Positions 1 through 9,074 of a stretch of DNA of 62,338 nt are shown one piece after another. A program made the translations under genes and the position numbers. Source of the stretch: Fidelibacterota bacterium. GTDB taxonomy: Bacteria > Fidelibacterota > Fidelibacteria > Fidelibacterales > Fidelibacteraceae. Positions within the stretch are counted from its first letter, which is position 1. Every line of letters starts with the position of its first letter. The notes below the pieces were generated by a model. The model made no database searches and was not told the DNA's origin. It was given only the letters and a program-made list of their open reading frames with translations. The stretch is taken from the NCBI GenBank assembly GCA_028716785.1, contig JAQUPD010000008.1:1-62338 (forward strand), in the 5' to 3' direction.

Positions 1-137
1 GTGTTCCAGTGCCGCTGCGCGGCGTTCAAGCGCCTCGCGATGCTCGGCGTTCAATCCCTTCTATCACGAAATTTAAAAGTTTAATCACTCGTCACTTATC
101 TCATATTCCAGATTCAAAATCTTTAAAAGTCTCTGCG
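1..137. repeat. Composite intergenic repeat, copy 1 (cut by window start)
   Basis: This copy matches 640-775 almost base for base; the one difference I see is a missing A in the run near 764. It begins with GC-rich hairpin units (for example GCCGC-TGC-GCGGC near 12-24), followed by an AT-rich stretch, and ends in TCTCTGCG. The window starts inside the element, so its left end is unknown. Bases 1-889 as a whole hold this repeat family and no credible gene; the apparent reading frames are made of repeat sequence. Confidence 0.85.
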
Positions 138-190
138 ACCTTTGCGGTGAATATTCCAGCGCCTCACTGCGTTCGGCGTTCAAAAGATTC

Positions 191-264
191 CAGCACCTCA
201 CTTCGTTCGGTGTTCCAGTGCCGCTGCGCGGCGTTCAAGCGCCTCGCGATGCTCGGCATTCAAA
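191..264. repeat. Composite repeat, partial copy 2 (GC-rich hairpin part)
   Basis: This copy carries the CACCTCACTTCGTTCGGTG unit, then the GCCGCTGCGCGGC hairpin and the GCGCCTCGCGATGCTCGGC unit. It lacks the AT-rich right half found in copies 1 and 3. Just upstream, at about 158-180, there is a diverged version of the first unit. The units look like successive short imperfect hairpins, with CACC/GGTG, GCCGC/GCGGC and GCGCC/GGCGT-type arms, rather than coding sequence. Confidence 0.75.
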
Positions 265-537
265 CCTCGCTATCGTAAGGTTCAAGAATTCAATAATATA
301 TTATTATCAATATAATCTTGCTTTTTGACAAACGGGGTGTTATTTTATCCCTGGGGGTTTAAAAATTTCCGTAAATGATTTCCTATATTGAACTCAACTT
401 ATAATCAGCCCATCGGCCAATCTTCTGACTGATAGATATTCAAAAAGAACTTCTTAAAATAAGTATATAACAAAGACTTTCTTCATTTCTTGTCACTAAG
501 ATCAGATGACCTCAACCGTTAAGGAATATGTCCCTCT

Positions 538-775
538 CGTTACTCATTACTTATCTCATGTTCTAGATACAAAATCTTTAAAAATCTCTGCGTCTTTGGC
601 GTTCTCTGCGGTGAATATTCAAGCACCTCACTTCGTTCGGTGTTCCAGTGCCGCTGCGCGGCGTTCAAGCGCCTCGCGATGCTCGGCGTTCAATCCCTTC
701 TATCACGAAATTTAAAAGTTTAATCACTCGTCACTTATCTCATATTCCAGATTCAAAATCTTTAAAGTCTCTGCG
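538..775. repeat. Composite repeat, copy 3 plus a second AT-rich module
   Basis: Bases 640-775 repeat 1-137, and 621-639 repeat 191-209 with one change at the first base. Bases 538-592 are a diverged copy of the AT-rich module (cacttatctcat then aaaatctttaaa), which gives the order AT module, CTCTGCG motif, hairpin units, AT module. Between the copies, 585-615 holds a CTCTGCG / CTTTGGCG / CTCTGCGG run with roughly 9-base spacing. Bases 265-537 and 776-889 show nothing else I can name. Confidence 0.8.
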
Positions 776-889
776 CCCTTTGTAGAAGGCTTTTCTCCTT
801 GGTCCATTGTTCTTCGTACCTTGCTACTCCTTATCGACTCTCGATTGCTAACAGCTTATTGCAAACTGACCACTGTCAACCGTTGACTG

Positions 890-1480
890 TTACATAACAC
901 GCCCTAATGTGGCATTTTGAATATCTTTTCTCATGGAAGTAAGATGCTTTTCGTCTATTTCAATGATTATGGAAACAGTTTCTTTAAAGGTCTGATTGAT
1001 GGAGATAATTGGATATTTCCTCAAAACATGCAATATAAGTGGGTGGTCTTCATAAGAACAGGTAATTTGCCAAAGGGTTCCCTTTTCTTTTGTGATAATC
1101 TCTCCCTCTTGTAGAGTCATTTCTGCACATGTGGCATAAGCCTTTACTAAACCACCTGTCCCTAATTTTGTCCCTCCAAAATATCGCGTAACCACAAGTA
1201 AAATATCAGTGATACCATGTTTATTGAAGGTATCAAAAATTGGTCTTCCTGCAGTTCCGGAAGGTTCACCATCATCGCTATAACGAAAATGCTCATGACT
1301 ACCAACTCCTAATCGCCATGCATAACAATTGTGAGTGGCATTATAATAGGTTTTTCGAATGTCTTTTAAAATATTTTCAGCCTCTGTTTCTGTCGTAATA
1401 GGATAAGCATGACCAATAAATTTGCTACCTTTTTCCGTAAATTTTGCGTGGCTTTCTTTTTTTAGAGTTTTGTATTTCAT
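890..1480 (-). CDS. yigZ: YigZ/IMPACT family protein (UPF0029)
   Basis: This 196-aa protein has the two-part layout of the YigZ/IMPACT family. The N-terminal domain (about residues 1-115) contains YNATHNCYAWRLG, SDDGEPSGTAGRPI and VTRYFGGTKLGTGGLVKAY, the conserved family blocks. A DUF1949-like ferredoxin-fold C-terminal domain follows. Eukaryotic IMPACT acts on translational control through GCN1, while the bacterial role is unsettled. Its ATG overlaps the TGA of the upstream secreted peptidase by 4 nt, so it is probably the last gene of a der-peptidase-yigZ operon. Family assignment is firm; cellular function is not. Confidence 0.93.
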   Translation of the reverse strand: MKYKTLKKESHAKFTEKGSKFIGHAYPITTETEAENILKDIRKTYYNATHNCYAWRLGVGSHEHFRYSDDGEPSGTAGRPIFDTFNKHGITDILLVVTRYFGGTKLGTGGLVKAYATCAEMTLQEGEIITKEKGTLWQITCSYEDHPLILHVLRKYPIISINQTFKETVSIIIEIDEKHLTSMRKDIQNATLGRVM

Positions 1481-2997
1481 TGTAATAAGGTGAATTTTAA
1501 GGGAAATGTTTTATCCTCAAGGGTGAGAACAAGAAAATATATGCCAGATGCCATGATCTGAGATACGTTAAGTGTAAGGAAATGAATCCCAGCAACCATT
1601 TCTTCGGGCGATAAAGAGATATGCATTATTTCTCGACCCAGAAGGTCATAGATGATAAGTGTTCCCTCGTGTAAATCCTCTTTTACGTGATAGATAAGAG
1701 TTAGTGACTGAGAATTTTCAATGGGATTTGGATAAAGGGCTATGAGTGATGTTTCTCCTTTACGGATATCTATTGTAATTCGCAATGGTTCATCCAACGC
1801 ATAGGCACTGTCTGTTCCTAAAGCGATAAGGAGATCCCACGGATGATTCAATCCCTGAAGGGTAACAAAATTGGAAGAAAGGTCAATTGCTTTTGTGTGT
1901 GAGCCGGCAACCCAGGCTTTGCCCCATATCTTGCCAGGACTTAGAATGCGAAGCCGTAAGGCAGGAGTTGTGATAGATAGAATTTTATAAAAGGAGGAAC
2001 TATAGGGCTCTGCATAGGTAATTACAGAAAAAGAATCAAGGTATGTATAAGATTTAAAAGTTCCTTCTGGGAAGGGAATCGGTGGATATTCAGGAGCATC
2101 ATCAAAAAGGGAAAGCTCTGGCAAATAATCTGCATATAAATGCTCTATACCCCATGCTGCGAGATGTTTTGGCCACCCATGAGATCCTGATGTTTCTGTA
2201 AGATATGCTGTAATCGAAGTCCAGACAGGCTGCGTTGCAATGGATGTCCAAATATTACTTACAGCTTTTCTTTGTGACCATGCATCCAAATAAAGTAGCC
2301 AGGTAACATTATCATAAATATAGGTGTAAATTGGATCTCCCCAAGTGGAAACATAGCTTTCTACATATTGGAAATAATCATTTACTGTAGGATAGGCAAT
2401 TTCTTCAATCCATGTAGCAGATGTTTCATAAAACCACATGTCTTCCTGGAGATTCCAAATTGCAATTCCCACTTGAAAAACATGAAATAGTTCATGAATA
2501 CAGGTGACTTTTAATGCGTCAATACCTTGAGTGTAAAAGCCAGGGCCTTGTAAGGTGTGATGAATTTCTGAAAAGGCAGTATACGCTTTAGGGCGATTGG
2601 GAAGTATTTTGGACATTTCCGCTGTTGTTTGTCCGTAAGTTCCAGAAGGAAGCTTACGAAAATAAATGTCAATTTCTGGATTCTTTATATCGTCAACAGG
2701 CGGCTGAGGCAAGGCAAGTGTATCCGTTAGGAATCGATACCCTCTATCTAAAAATTGACCTGCATAAAGAATATAATCTGGATGAATCTCATTGAGGGTA
2801 TAACTTTGTGGAACGCTATCTGATCCTGTATTTGTATAATGGAGAATAAAAATACCTGAAGATGTTGTATAATGTTGATCAAGACCTTGCGGTCTATAAT
2901 CGATACCATCTTTTGAAGGAGGGATCAGCCGGCCTGGGCCGCCATAAAGCACAGAGGTAAGGAAAAGAAAATAAATAAATTTTCGTGCTCGAATCAT
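1477..2997 (-). CDS. Secreted zinc metallopeptidase (MXAN_6640-like) with T9SS sorting tail
   Basis: This 506-aa protein has an N-terminal signal peptide and a peptidase-like core. H168-E169-L-F-H172 is the HExxH zinc site, and WFYETSATWIEEIAYP about 20 residues later probably supplies the downstream acidic ligand. The arrangement and the preceding region (DIYFRKLPSGTYGQTT) resemble the MXAN_6640-type putative metalloproteases. Residues about 425-506 form a C-terminal sorting domain (IALYPNPIENSQSLTL, then SGIYFLVLTLEDK), so export through type IX secretion is predicted. It overlaps the end of der by 4 nt and the start of yigZ by 4 nt. Its substrate cannot be inferred from sequence. Confidence 0.85.
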   Translation of the reverse strand: MIRARKFIYFLFLTSVLYGGPGRLIPPSKDGIDYRPQGLDQHYTTSSGIFILHYTNTGSDSVPQSYTLNEIHPDYILYAGQFLDRGYRFLTDTLALPQPPVDDIKNPEIDIYFRKLPSGTYGQTTAEMSKILPNRPKAYTAFSEIHHTLQGPGFYTQGIDALKVTCIHELFHVFQVGIAIWNLQEDMWFYETSATWIEEIAYPTVNDYFQYVESYVSTWGDPIYTYIYDNVTWLLYLDAWSQRKAVSNIWTSIATQPVWTSITAYLTETSGSHGWPKHLAAWGIEHLYADYLPELSLFDDAPEYPPIPFPEGTFKSYTYLDSFSVITYAEPYSSSFYKILSITTPALRLRILSPGKIWGKAWVAGSHTKAIDLSSNFVTLQGLNHPWDLLIALGTDSAYALDEPLRITIDIRKGETSLIALYPNPIENSQSLTLIYHVKEDLHEGTLIIYDLLGREIMHISLSPEEMVAGIHFLTLNVSQIMASGIYFLVLTLEDKTFPLKFTLLQ

Positions 2998-4304
2998 GAT
3001 TTCTTTTTAAACGTTACGGTTATAGGAACCCCTGAAAGAGGATATATTTCTCGAAGTTTTGATTCTAAAAATCGCTTATAATGATCGTGAATCCAAGAGG
3101 GTTCATTACAGAAAAAGACAAACTGGGGTGGACGGGTGCGGACTTGGGCAACATAGTTGATTTTTCCATATTTGCTTCGAATGGAGGGAGGTGGATTTTG
3201 TTCAAGTATTGTGCGAAAAACAGCATTGAGTTCAGAAGTTGGTACGCGAAACGTAAGCCGTTCTTTAATAGCAATTGCTTCATTAAGAATTTTCAAAAGA
3301 CGTTGTCGCTCTATGGCAGAGACGAAAAAAATTGGATAATTTTTTAACACGGGATAATCAAGGTAAAGAGATTTAAGCATCTGTGCAGCGGTATTTGTAT
3401 CCTTTTCAATAAGATCCCATTTATTAAGTGCGATAACCAATCCCTTTCCCCGATCCTGAATTTCACATACAATTTGCATATCTTGCCGGGAAAATCCTTT
3501 TGAGATATCCACAATTAAAATACAAACATCACTGCGATCAATAGCACGCTTAGAACGGACAAGGCTGTAATATTCCAGTGAATCACTAATACGAGACCGT
3601 TTTCTTAAGCCGGCTGTATCAACCATTTCAATAAGCTTTCCATGATATTTAAAAGAACTATCTATGCTATCCCGAGTTGTTCCTGGGATCTCACTGACAA
3701 TATGTCGTTCCATCCCTAAAAAAGCATTGGCCATGGTGGATTTACCTGAATTAGGCATGCCGAGGAGTGATATTTTTATATCAGGCTCTTTTTCTGTTTT
3801 TGGCAATTCATTGGGTAAATATTTAATTATTTCATCCAACAAATCACCCGTGGCACGCCCTAAAAGAGCACTTACCATCAATGGATCTCCTAAACCAAGA
3901 TTGTAAAATTCCCAGAGAAAAGACTCATGTTTTTTGTCATCAATTTTATTGACAACAGGCAGGACTTTTTTCTTGGAGCGTTTTAAGATTTTAGCAATTT
4001 CATCATCAAGAGCAGTAATTCCTGAAGGGCCATCTAGGAGGAAAAGGATCAAATCTGCTTCTTCAATAGCAAGTAGAGCTTGTTTCCGCACATTTTCTTC
4101 AATGTGATTTTTTGGGTGGATCATAATACCGCCCGTATCAATTAATGTAAAGTGTTTTCCACTCCACTCTACAGCGGCATATACCCGATCTCGGGTTACC
4201 CCATCCGCCTTATCTACAATCGCTTTCTGTTCTTGAATAAGCCGATTGAAAAGGGTTGATTTACCTACATTTGGCCGACCAACAATTGCAACTGTCGCTG
4301 CCAT
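2994..4304 (-). CDS. der: Ribosome biogenesis GTPase Der (EngA)
   Basis: This protein has two tandem Era-like GTPase domains and a KH-like tail, the signature of Der, which helps assemble the 50S subunit. The first domain has GRPNVGKST and DTGG, with a G4-like NKID. The second has GMPNSGKST, DTAGLRKRSRI and NKWD. The tail is the basic KH-like domain. I place the start at 4304 (436 aa) because AGGAG lies 6 nt upstream and MAATVAIVGRPNVG begins as Der normally does. An in-frame ATG at 4358 would add 18 unconserved residues. The gene heads a minus-strand operon with the secreted peptidase and yigZ. Confidence 0.97.
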   Translation of the reverse strand: MAATVAIVGRPNVGKSTLFNRLIQEQKAIVDKADGVTRDRVYAAVEWSGKHFTLIDTGGIMIHPKNHIEENVRKQALLAIEEADLILFLLDGPSGITALDDEIAKILKRSKKKVLPVVNKIDDKKHESFLWEFYNLGLGDPLMVSALLGRATGDLLDEIIKYLPNELPKTEKEPDIKISLLGMPNSGKSTMANAFLGMERHIVSEIPGTTRDSIDSSFKYHGKLIEMVDTAGLRKRSRISDSLEYYSLVRSKRAIDRSDVCILIVDISKGFSRQDMQIVCEIQDRGKGLVIALNKWDLIEKDTNTAAQMLKSLYLDYPVLKNYPIFFVSAIERQRLLKILNEAIAIKERLTFRVPTSELNAVFRTILEQNPPPSIRSKYGKINYVAQVRTRPPQFVFFCNEPSWIHDHYKRFLESKLREIYPLSGVPITVTFKKKS

Positions 4305-4444
4305 TTTCTTCTCCTGTTTATTCGATGGTGAACTTATAATTTTTTCTCTTAAAAGCATAAATTTAGTTTACAGGGGCTTTTTTAGATGACAAATCTTCTA
4401 TAAAATTTTTATATTCACATAATAACAGCAATAGAAAGAGGGAG

Positions 4445-7393
4445 ATGATGAAACATTCATTTAAAGTGCGACATTTTGTGCCTGTCCTCATGCTTGTTTT
4501 TTTTGCATCTGTGGCATGGTGTCAGGAGTTATCGATTGAAGCGCTTCAAAAAGCAATTGATGAAGCAGGATACAACTGGAAAGCAGGTGAAACCGAAATT
4601 TCAAAAATGAGTCCTGAAGAACGCCGAAATCTCCTTGGTGATGTAGGTCCTAAAGAAAAAAATATTGACGATAAACTCATTGATTTACCTATCATAGAAA
4701 ACCTGCCCTCATCTTTTGATTGGCGGGATAATAATGGGAATTGGGTAACACCTGTAAAAAATCAAAATCCTGCTGGAAGCTGTTGGGCTTTTTCTGCAAA
4801 TGGACAATTGGAATCTTGGTATCGCATTGTTACAAATGATCCTGATACAATGATTGATCTCTCTGAACAATTTTTAATTTCGTGCAATGATGAAGCATTT
4901 GCCAATGATGGCTACTTTACAGGATATGCCCTTGATTTTATTTTAGAGGTGGGAGGCGTTCCCTCGGAACGTTGTTTTCCATACACTGCTGATGATTCAC
5001 CCTGCAGCAATGTCTGCGATGATTGGCAGAGCGAAGCCCTTACTTTTCCAGGTTGGGGATACGTTACTGGCTCAAAACCACGTATTGATAATATTAAACA
5101 AGCTGTTTACCAACATCCTCTAAGTGTTTCTATGCAAGTGTATTCAGATTTTTACAATTACACAGAAGGTGTTTATAAGCGTGTTTCTCAAAAGGTTGAA
5201 GGGGGGCATGCAGTTGTAATTGTTGGTTGGGATGATATTGAACGATGCTGGATCGTAAAAAATAGCTGGGGAACTAATTGGGGTGAAGATGGATTTTTTC
5301 GCATTACCTGGGATGAAATGGAATTTGGGTATAATGGGGTCTTTGTCTATAACTCTATGACACACAATCCACTTGCACTTTCTAGCAATGAATTGGATGT
5401 GAGCATGACGGTAGGGGATACCTGGGAAAATACCCTAACTTTTACTAATGTTAGTCAGGATGTAGCAGAATTTTATACCCTGATTTATGGTGGCAAAAAT
5501 GCTGATCCCTATTTCCATGTAAGTTCCTTTAATGCCTATGATGGTACCTCCTGGTGGTGTGGGGACGAAACATTAGGTGGCTATGAAAATGGGGTTCTTC
5601 AATACTTGTATATTCCAGCAGTTGACTTGAGTGGAACAACGCAACCACGTTTAACCTTTATGGGAAAATGGGAGGTAGAAGATCCTGCTGGGAATGATGA
5701 CCCCGATTACGATGGCTGGGATGGTGTGAATGTTTGGATTTCCAGCAATGAGGGCGAAACATGGGAAGTTCTCATGCCTGTTTCACCCGCTTATAACTGT
5801 CAAAGTCTGTGGAGTTTTGGTCATCCAGACCAGGGATGGAAAATGGGTCCAGGAATTGCAGGTTGGGCTGGTTCAAGTGGTGGCTGGGTCCCGGTGGAAT
5901 GTAATTTGTCAGCCTATCAAGGGGAATCCATCATGATTCGCTTTGCCCTTGCATCTGATATGGGATATTCAACACCCGATGATCCCTCTTTAATAGGCTT
6001 TTTTGTTGATAATATTGAAATCAAGGACGGCAGTACGGTGCTTCTTGCTAATATGGGCGAAGAAGCAGAAGGATTTGTTCCTAAAGGCTATTCAGCAACC
6101 TTGCAAGAAGTAGATTGGATTTCTGCAGAAGGAGTCAATGGCGTTTTGTATCCTGGAGAATCTCGAGAGGTATTTATCACCATTGATTCTAAAGGACTCA
6201 CTGCAGGAAATTATTCTGGAGAACTTCAAATTATGTTAAACGATTCCCTAAATTATTATCGCTCTGTATCGCTGAATATTACCCTCAATAGCCCCCCTCA
6301 TGATGTTTTCGTCGAAAGTTTATCTTTACCCGGTAATGAACTTTCTATTCTTTTTCCTCTTGAAATTGGAACCATTGTTACGAATGTGGGTCAAAATCTA
6401 GAAAATAATTTGGAAATTGTGTGCTATGCTACAAAAGAGGGAGAACCTTTTTATGCCGATACATCACTCTTGGCTTCCCTTGCATCAGGAGAATCTCAGA
6501 TTGTTACCTTTGATCCAATTACTCCCATGGAAACAGGTATCCTTGATTTTATCGTTTATCCTTTGAATTTTACCGAAGATTACAACGATTATAATGATAC
6601 TTTAAGAACCTCTGTGAGAGTTGGAAATTTGGTGGATGATTTTGAAACAGAAAAAACATATTGGAAAATGGAAGGTGGCTGGGGATTAACCCGTACTTTT
6701 CCTCCGTATGAGGGATATTGGAGTGCCCATGTAAATGGTGGAACATCACCGTATTTTCCCAATATGAATGCCACAATGACATTCTTACCAGGATTTGATC
6801 TCACTTTAGCTGAAGAAGTCGCCTTAAAATACTGGGTGTGGTATGTAACAGAAAAGGATAATGATATTTTCTACCTTGAAGTCAGCACCGATTCACTTCA
6901 TTGGACAGTAAAAGATTCTCTCTCCGGAATTGACAATACCTGGAAAGAACGTGCCATTAATTTGGATGATTATGCAGGTGGAGAAAAACTTTGGATTCGC
7001 TTCCGGTTTATCTCAAATGAAAGTACACACTTGATTGGCATTTTGCTGGATAATGTGGGTATTTATTTGGAACATGTAACAGCTGTAGAAAAACCTTTAG
7101 CCGCTATTCCCGAAACTTGGGAACTCCATCAGAATTATCCCAATCCCTTTAACCCCGAAACTACCATTCGCTATGGTGTTCCCTCAGAAGGTCCTGTTAA
7201 GATAAATATTTATACCATTCGTGGTGAATTTGTTACAACACTCGTTAACAATACTCATACCCCCGGCTGGTATGAAACGGTTTGGAATGGGATAAATAAT
7301 ACAGGTACCCCTGTGAGTTCTGGCGTGTATATTTATACACTGTCTTCACAGTCAACCCTGTTAAAAAGTCATAAAATGGTTTATATGAAATAG
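4445..7393 (+). CDS. Secreted papain-like (C1A) cysteine peptidase with T9SS sorting tail
   Basis: This 982-aa protein has a signal peptide (residues 1-27) and a short propeptide-like region. The C1A catalytic domain covers about residues 92-310. The catalytic triad is visible: Cys113 in AGSCWAFS, His255 in GGHAVVIVGWDD and Asn273 in VKNSWGTNWGEDGF. Downstream are beta-sandwich regions, including MAM/jelly-roll-like stretches near 360-530 and 760-890 and a CARDB-like region near 610-720. The sorting domain begins at NYPNPFNPETTIRYG and ends HKMVYMK. The protein probably degrades extracellular or cell-surface protein. GAGGGAG lies immediately upstream of the paired ATG codons at 4445 and 4448, so the start could be three bases later. 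Confidence 0.93.
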   Translation: MMKHSFKVRHFVPVLMLVFFASVAWCQELSIEALQKAIDEAGYNWKAGETEISKMSPEERRNLLGDVGPKEKNIDDKLIDLPIIENLPSSFDWRDNNGNWVTPVKNQNPAGSCWAFSANGQLESWYRIVTNDPDTMIDLSEQFLISCNDEAFANDGYFTGYALDFILEVGGVPSERCFPYTADDSPCSNVCDDWQSEALTFPGWGYVTGSKPRIDNIKQAVYQHPLSVSMQVYSDFYNYTEGVYKRVSQKVEGGHAVVIVGWDDIERCWIVKNSWGTNWGEDGFFRITWDEMEFGYNGVFVYNSMTHNPLALSSNELDVSMTVGDTWENTLTFTNVSQDVAEFYTLIYGGKNADPYFHVSSFNAYDGTSWWCGDETLGGYENGVLQYLYIPAVDLSGTTQPRLTFMGKWEVEDPAGNDDPDYDGWDGVNVWISSNEGETWEVLMPVSPAYNCQSLWSFGHPDQGWKMGPGIAGWAGSSGGWVPVECNLSAYQGESIMIRFALASDMGYSTPDDPSLIGFFVDNIEIKDGSTVLLANMGEEAEGFVPKGYSATLQEVDWISAEGVNGVLYPGESREVFITIDSKGLTAGNYSGELQIMLNDSLNYYRSVSLNITLNSPPHDVFVESLSLPGNELSILFPLEIGTIVTNVGQNLENNLEIVCYATKEGEPFYADTSLLASLASGESQIVTFDPITPMETGILDFIVYPLNFTEDYNDYNDTLRTSVRVGNLVDDFETEKTYWKMEGGWGLTRTFPPYEGYWSAHVNGGTSPYFPNMNATMTFLPGFDLTLAEEVALKYWVWYVTEKDNDIFYLEVSTDSLHWTVKDSLSGIDNTWKERAINLDDYAGGEKLWIRFRFISNESTHLIGILLDNVGIYLEHVTAVEKPLAAIPETWELHQNYPNPFNPETTIRYGVPSEGPVKINIYTIRGEFVTTLVNNTHTPGWYETVWNGINNTGTPVSSGVYIYTLSSQSTLLKSHKMVYMK

Positions 7394-7412
7394 AAAAGGG
7401 AGGGGAATGTGT

Positions 7413-7979
7413 ATGAAAATAATGACCTTAAAATCTCAAAATTATGCTATATCGTCAGCGCTATTAAAAAGTGTCTTTGCTATAGCCGGATCCCTTGTGA
7501 TTGCCCTAGGTGCCCAAGTGTCTGTTCCTATTCCCTTTTCAGTGGTTCCTCTATCCCTTCAAACCCTGGCTGTATTTATGGTGATAGCTTTGTTGGGTGC
7601 TAAAGTTGGCACGGTTAGCATTTTCTTGTATCTTCTGGAAGGCATGGCAGGATTTCCTGTTTTTGCCTTGGGCGCAGGAGGATTTTATCACCTGGCAGGG
7701 CCTACAGGGGGATATTTGGTGGCGTTCCTTCCTCTTGGATTTCTTTTTGGGCAGTGGCTAGATACTGTAAAGAAACCTCATTTTTTTTCTGTTGCTTGCA
7801 TTTCCCTTTTGTGTCACGCTGCCATTCTTTTTCTGGGTGCCCTGTGGCTTAGTAGATATATTCCATGGCAAGCAGCTATGATGAATGGAATTGCTCCCTT
7901 TGTTCCAGGTGAAATTGTTAAATCTCTGATTCTTACAGCCTTTGTTACTGGATTTTTAATCCCCCAAAAATCATCATGA
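7413..7979 (+). CDS. bioY: Biotin transporter substrate-binding subunit BioY
   Basis: This integral membrane S component takes up biotin, alone or with an ECF module. It is about 188 aa with around six hydrophobic segments and the BioY blocks VSVPIPFSVVPLSLQTLAVF, GMAGFPVF and AGPTGGYLVAF. The C-terminal IAPFVPGEIVK block is also typical. GGAGG at 7400 is well placed for ATG 7413; ATG 7407 is possible but too close. No ecfA or ecfT gene is adjacent, so it would share a common ECF module elsewhere or work alone. An intrinsic terminator follows at 8009-8039. Confidence 0.93.
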   Translation: MKIMTLKSQNYAISSALLKSVFAIAGSLVIALGAQVSVPIPFSVVPLSLQTLAVFMVIALLGAKVGTVSIFLYLLEGMAGFPVFALGAGGFYHLAGPTGGYLVAFLPLGFLFGQWLDTVKKPHFFSVACISLLCHAAILFLGALWLSRYIPWQAAMMNGIAPFVPGEIVKSLILTAFVTGFLIPQKSS

Positions 7980-8008
7980 TTCTTTAAATTTTTCTGAAAT
8001 ATTATAAA

Positions 8009-8039
8009 AATAGTCTGTGAATTAGCAGGCTATTTTTTT
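8009..8039 (+). terminator. Intrinsic terminator after bioY
   Basis: The arms AATAGTCTG and CAGGCTATT form a 9-bp stem with one G-U pair and an 8-base loop. A run of seven T follows. It separates bioY from the response regulator gene. Confidence 0.8.
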
Positions 8040-8097
8040 ACAATTTACTTCCCTTTATTTTTTTAAATGTTTAGCTTTTATCAAACACTTAGGTAAA

Positions 8098-9063
8098 ATG
8101 GAGTTTCAACCGGTGGAATCGTTTAAAATTGGGATTGCTGATCATTCAGCTGAAACGTGTTTGATGGTAAAAACAATATTGGACGAAGAGGGATATTCTG
8201 TAAGCGGCCCTTGCAAATCTGCCAATGAGGCACTTCATTCTTTTAGCAGGGATAAACCAGACCTCATTTTGTTGGATGTCCATCTGGAAGGAGAGATGGA
8301 TGGCATCGAGCTGGGGCAAATAATCTATCAACAATTAACAATTCCGATTCTATATCTCTTAGATTCTTCCGACAAGGAAACCCTACATCGGGCAGTCAAG
8401 ACAAGCCCCCTAGGATTTATTCTCAAACCTTTTGATCCAAACCAGCTCAAAGTTACCCTCATAATGGCCAAACGTAAACTTGAAACGGATAAGCAATTCC
8501 TTGAATATCAACAAAGCATAGAAAAAATTCTTCAGGATAAAAATTTTGACATTCAGCGCGAAATTGACCAAAGGAAAAACATTGAAACATTCCTTATCCA
8601 GCGAAATAAAGAGTTGATCGTTGTAAACAAGGAGTTAAAATTAAAAAATCAGCAAATTATGGCAAAAACTCTGAAATTGTATCAAAAAGATCAGGTGCTG
8701 AAAACCCTGATAAAATTTTTTTTGGATAAAAAAGCATCAGGAGAAAAAATATCAGAACAAAACCTTGATAAAATTATCCAGTTGCTTCAAGAACATTTTG
8801 AAAAAAGCACACTAGATGAATTTGAAGTCCGTTTTAGCGATATTTACCAGGGATTTAATGATCGGCTTCTGAAAAGCTATCCCACCCTTACTTCCAATGA
8901 AGTAAGACTCTGTGAATTAATAAAACTCAATTTTACGACAAAAGATATTTCCAATCTTACATCACGATCTCTTAAAAGCATTGAAATTGCCCGCTATCGC
9001 CTTCGCAAAAAATTGGGACTTGGTAAATATGTAGATCTTGCTGCTTTTCTTGCTAATTTTTAG
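8098..9063 (+). CDS. Response regulator: receiver, coiled coil, LuxR-type HTH
   Basis: This 321-aa regulator has a receiver domain at about residues 10-130, with the phospho-acceptor Asp in LILLDVHLEGEMDG and the conserved Lys in FILKPFD. A long heptad-rich helix runs from about 130 to 215. The C-terminal helix-turn-helix is of the LuxR/GerE kind (LTSNEVRLCELIKLN, TTKDISNLTSRSLKSIEIAR). The coiled coil probably mediates dimerisation. No sensor kinase is adjacent, so the input is unknown. The start has TTAGGT 3 nt upstream. It sits 11 nt before addAB, so the two may be cotranscribed, but I infer no functional link from that alone. Confidence 0.85.
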   Translation: MEFQPVESFKIGIADHSAETCLMVKTILDEEGYSVSGPCKSANEALHSFSRDKPDLILLDVHLEGEMDGIELGQIIYQQLTIPILYLLDSSDKETLHRAVKTSPLGFILKPFDPNQLKVTLIMAKRKLETDKQFLEYQQSIEKILQDKNFDIQREIDQRKNIETFLIQRNKELIVVNKELKLKNQQIMAKTLKLYQKDQVLKTLIKFFLDKKASGEKISEQNLDKIIQLLQEHFEKSTLDEFEVRFSDIYQGFNDRLLKSYPTLTSNEVRLCELIKLNFTTKDISNLTSRSLKSIEIARYRLRKKLGLGKYVDLAAFLANF

Positions 9064-9074
9064 AAAGGAGAAAG

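Noticed and set aside
9-715. Reading frames of 69-89 codons across the repeat region.
   Set aside because: They consist of the intergenic repeat sequence, share that sequence with each other, and have no ribosome sites.
867-885. GTCAAC-GTTGAC palindrome after yigZ as a terminator.
   Set aside because: The loop is only one base and no T run follows on the minus strand.
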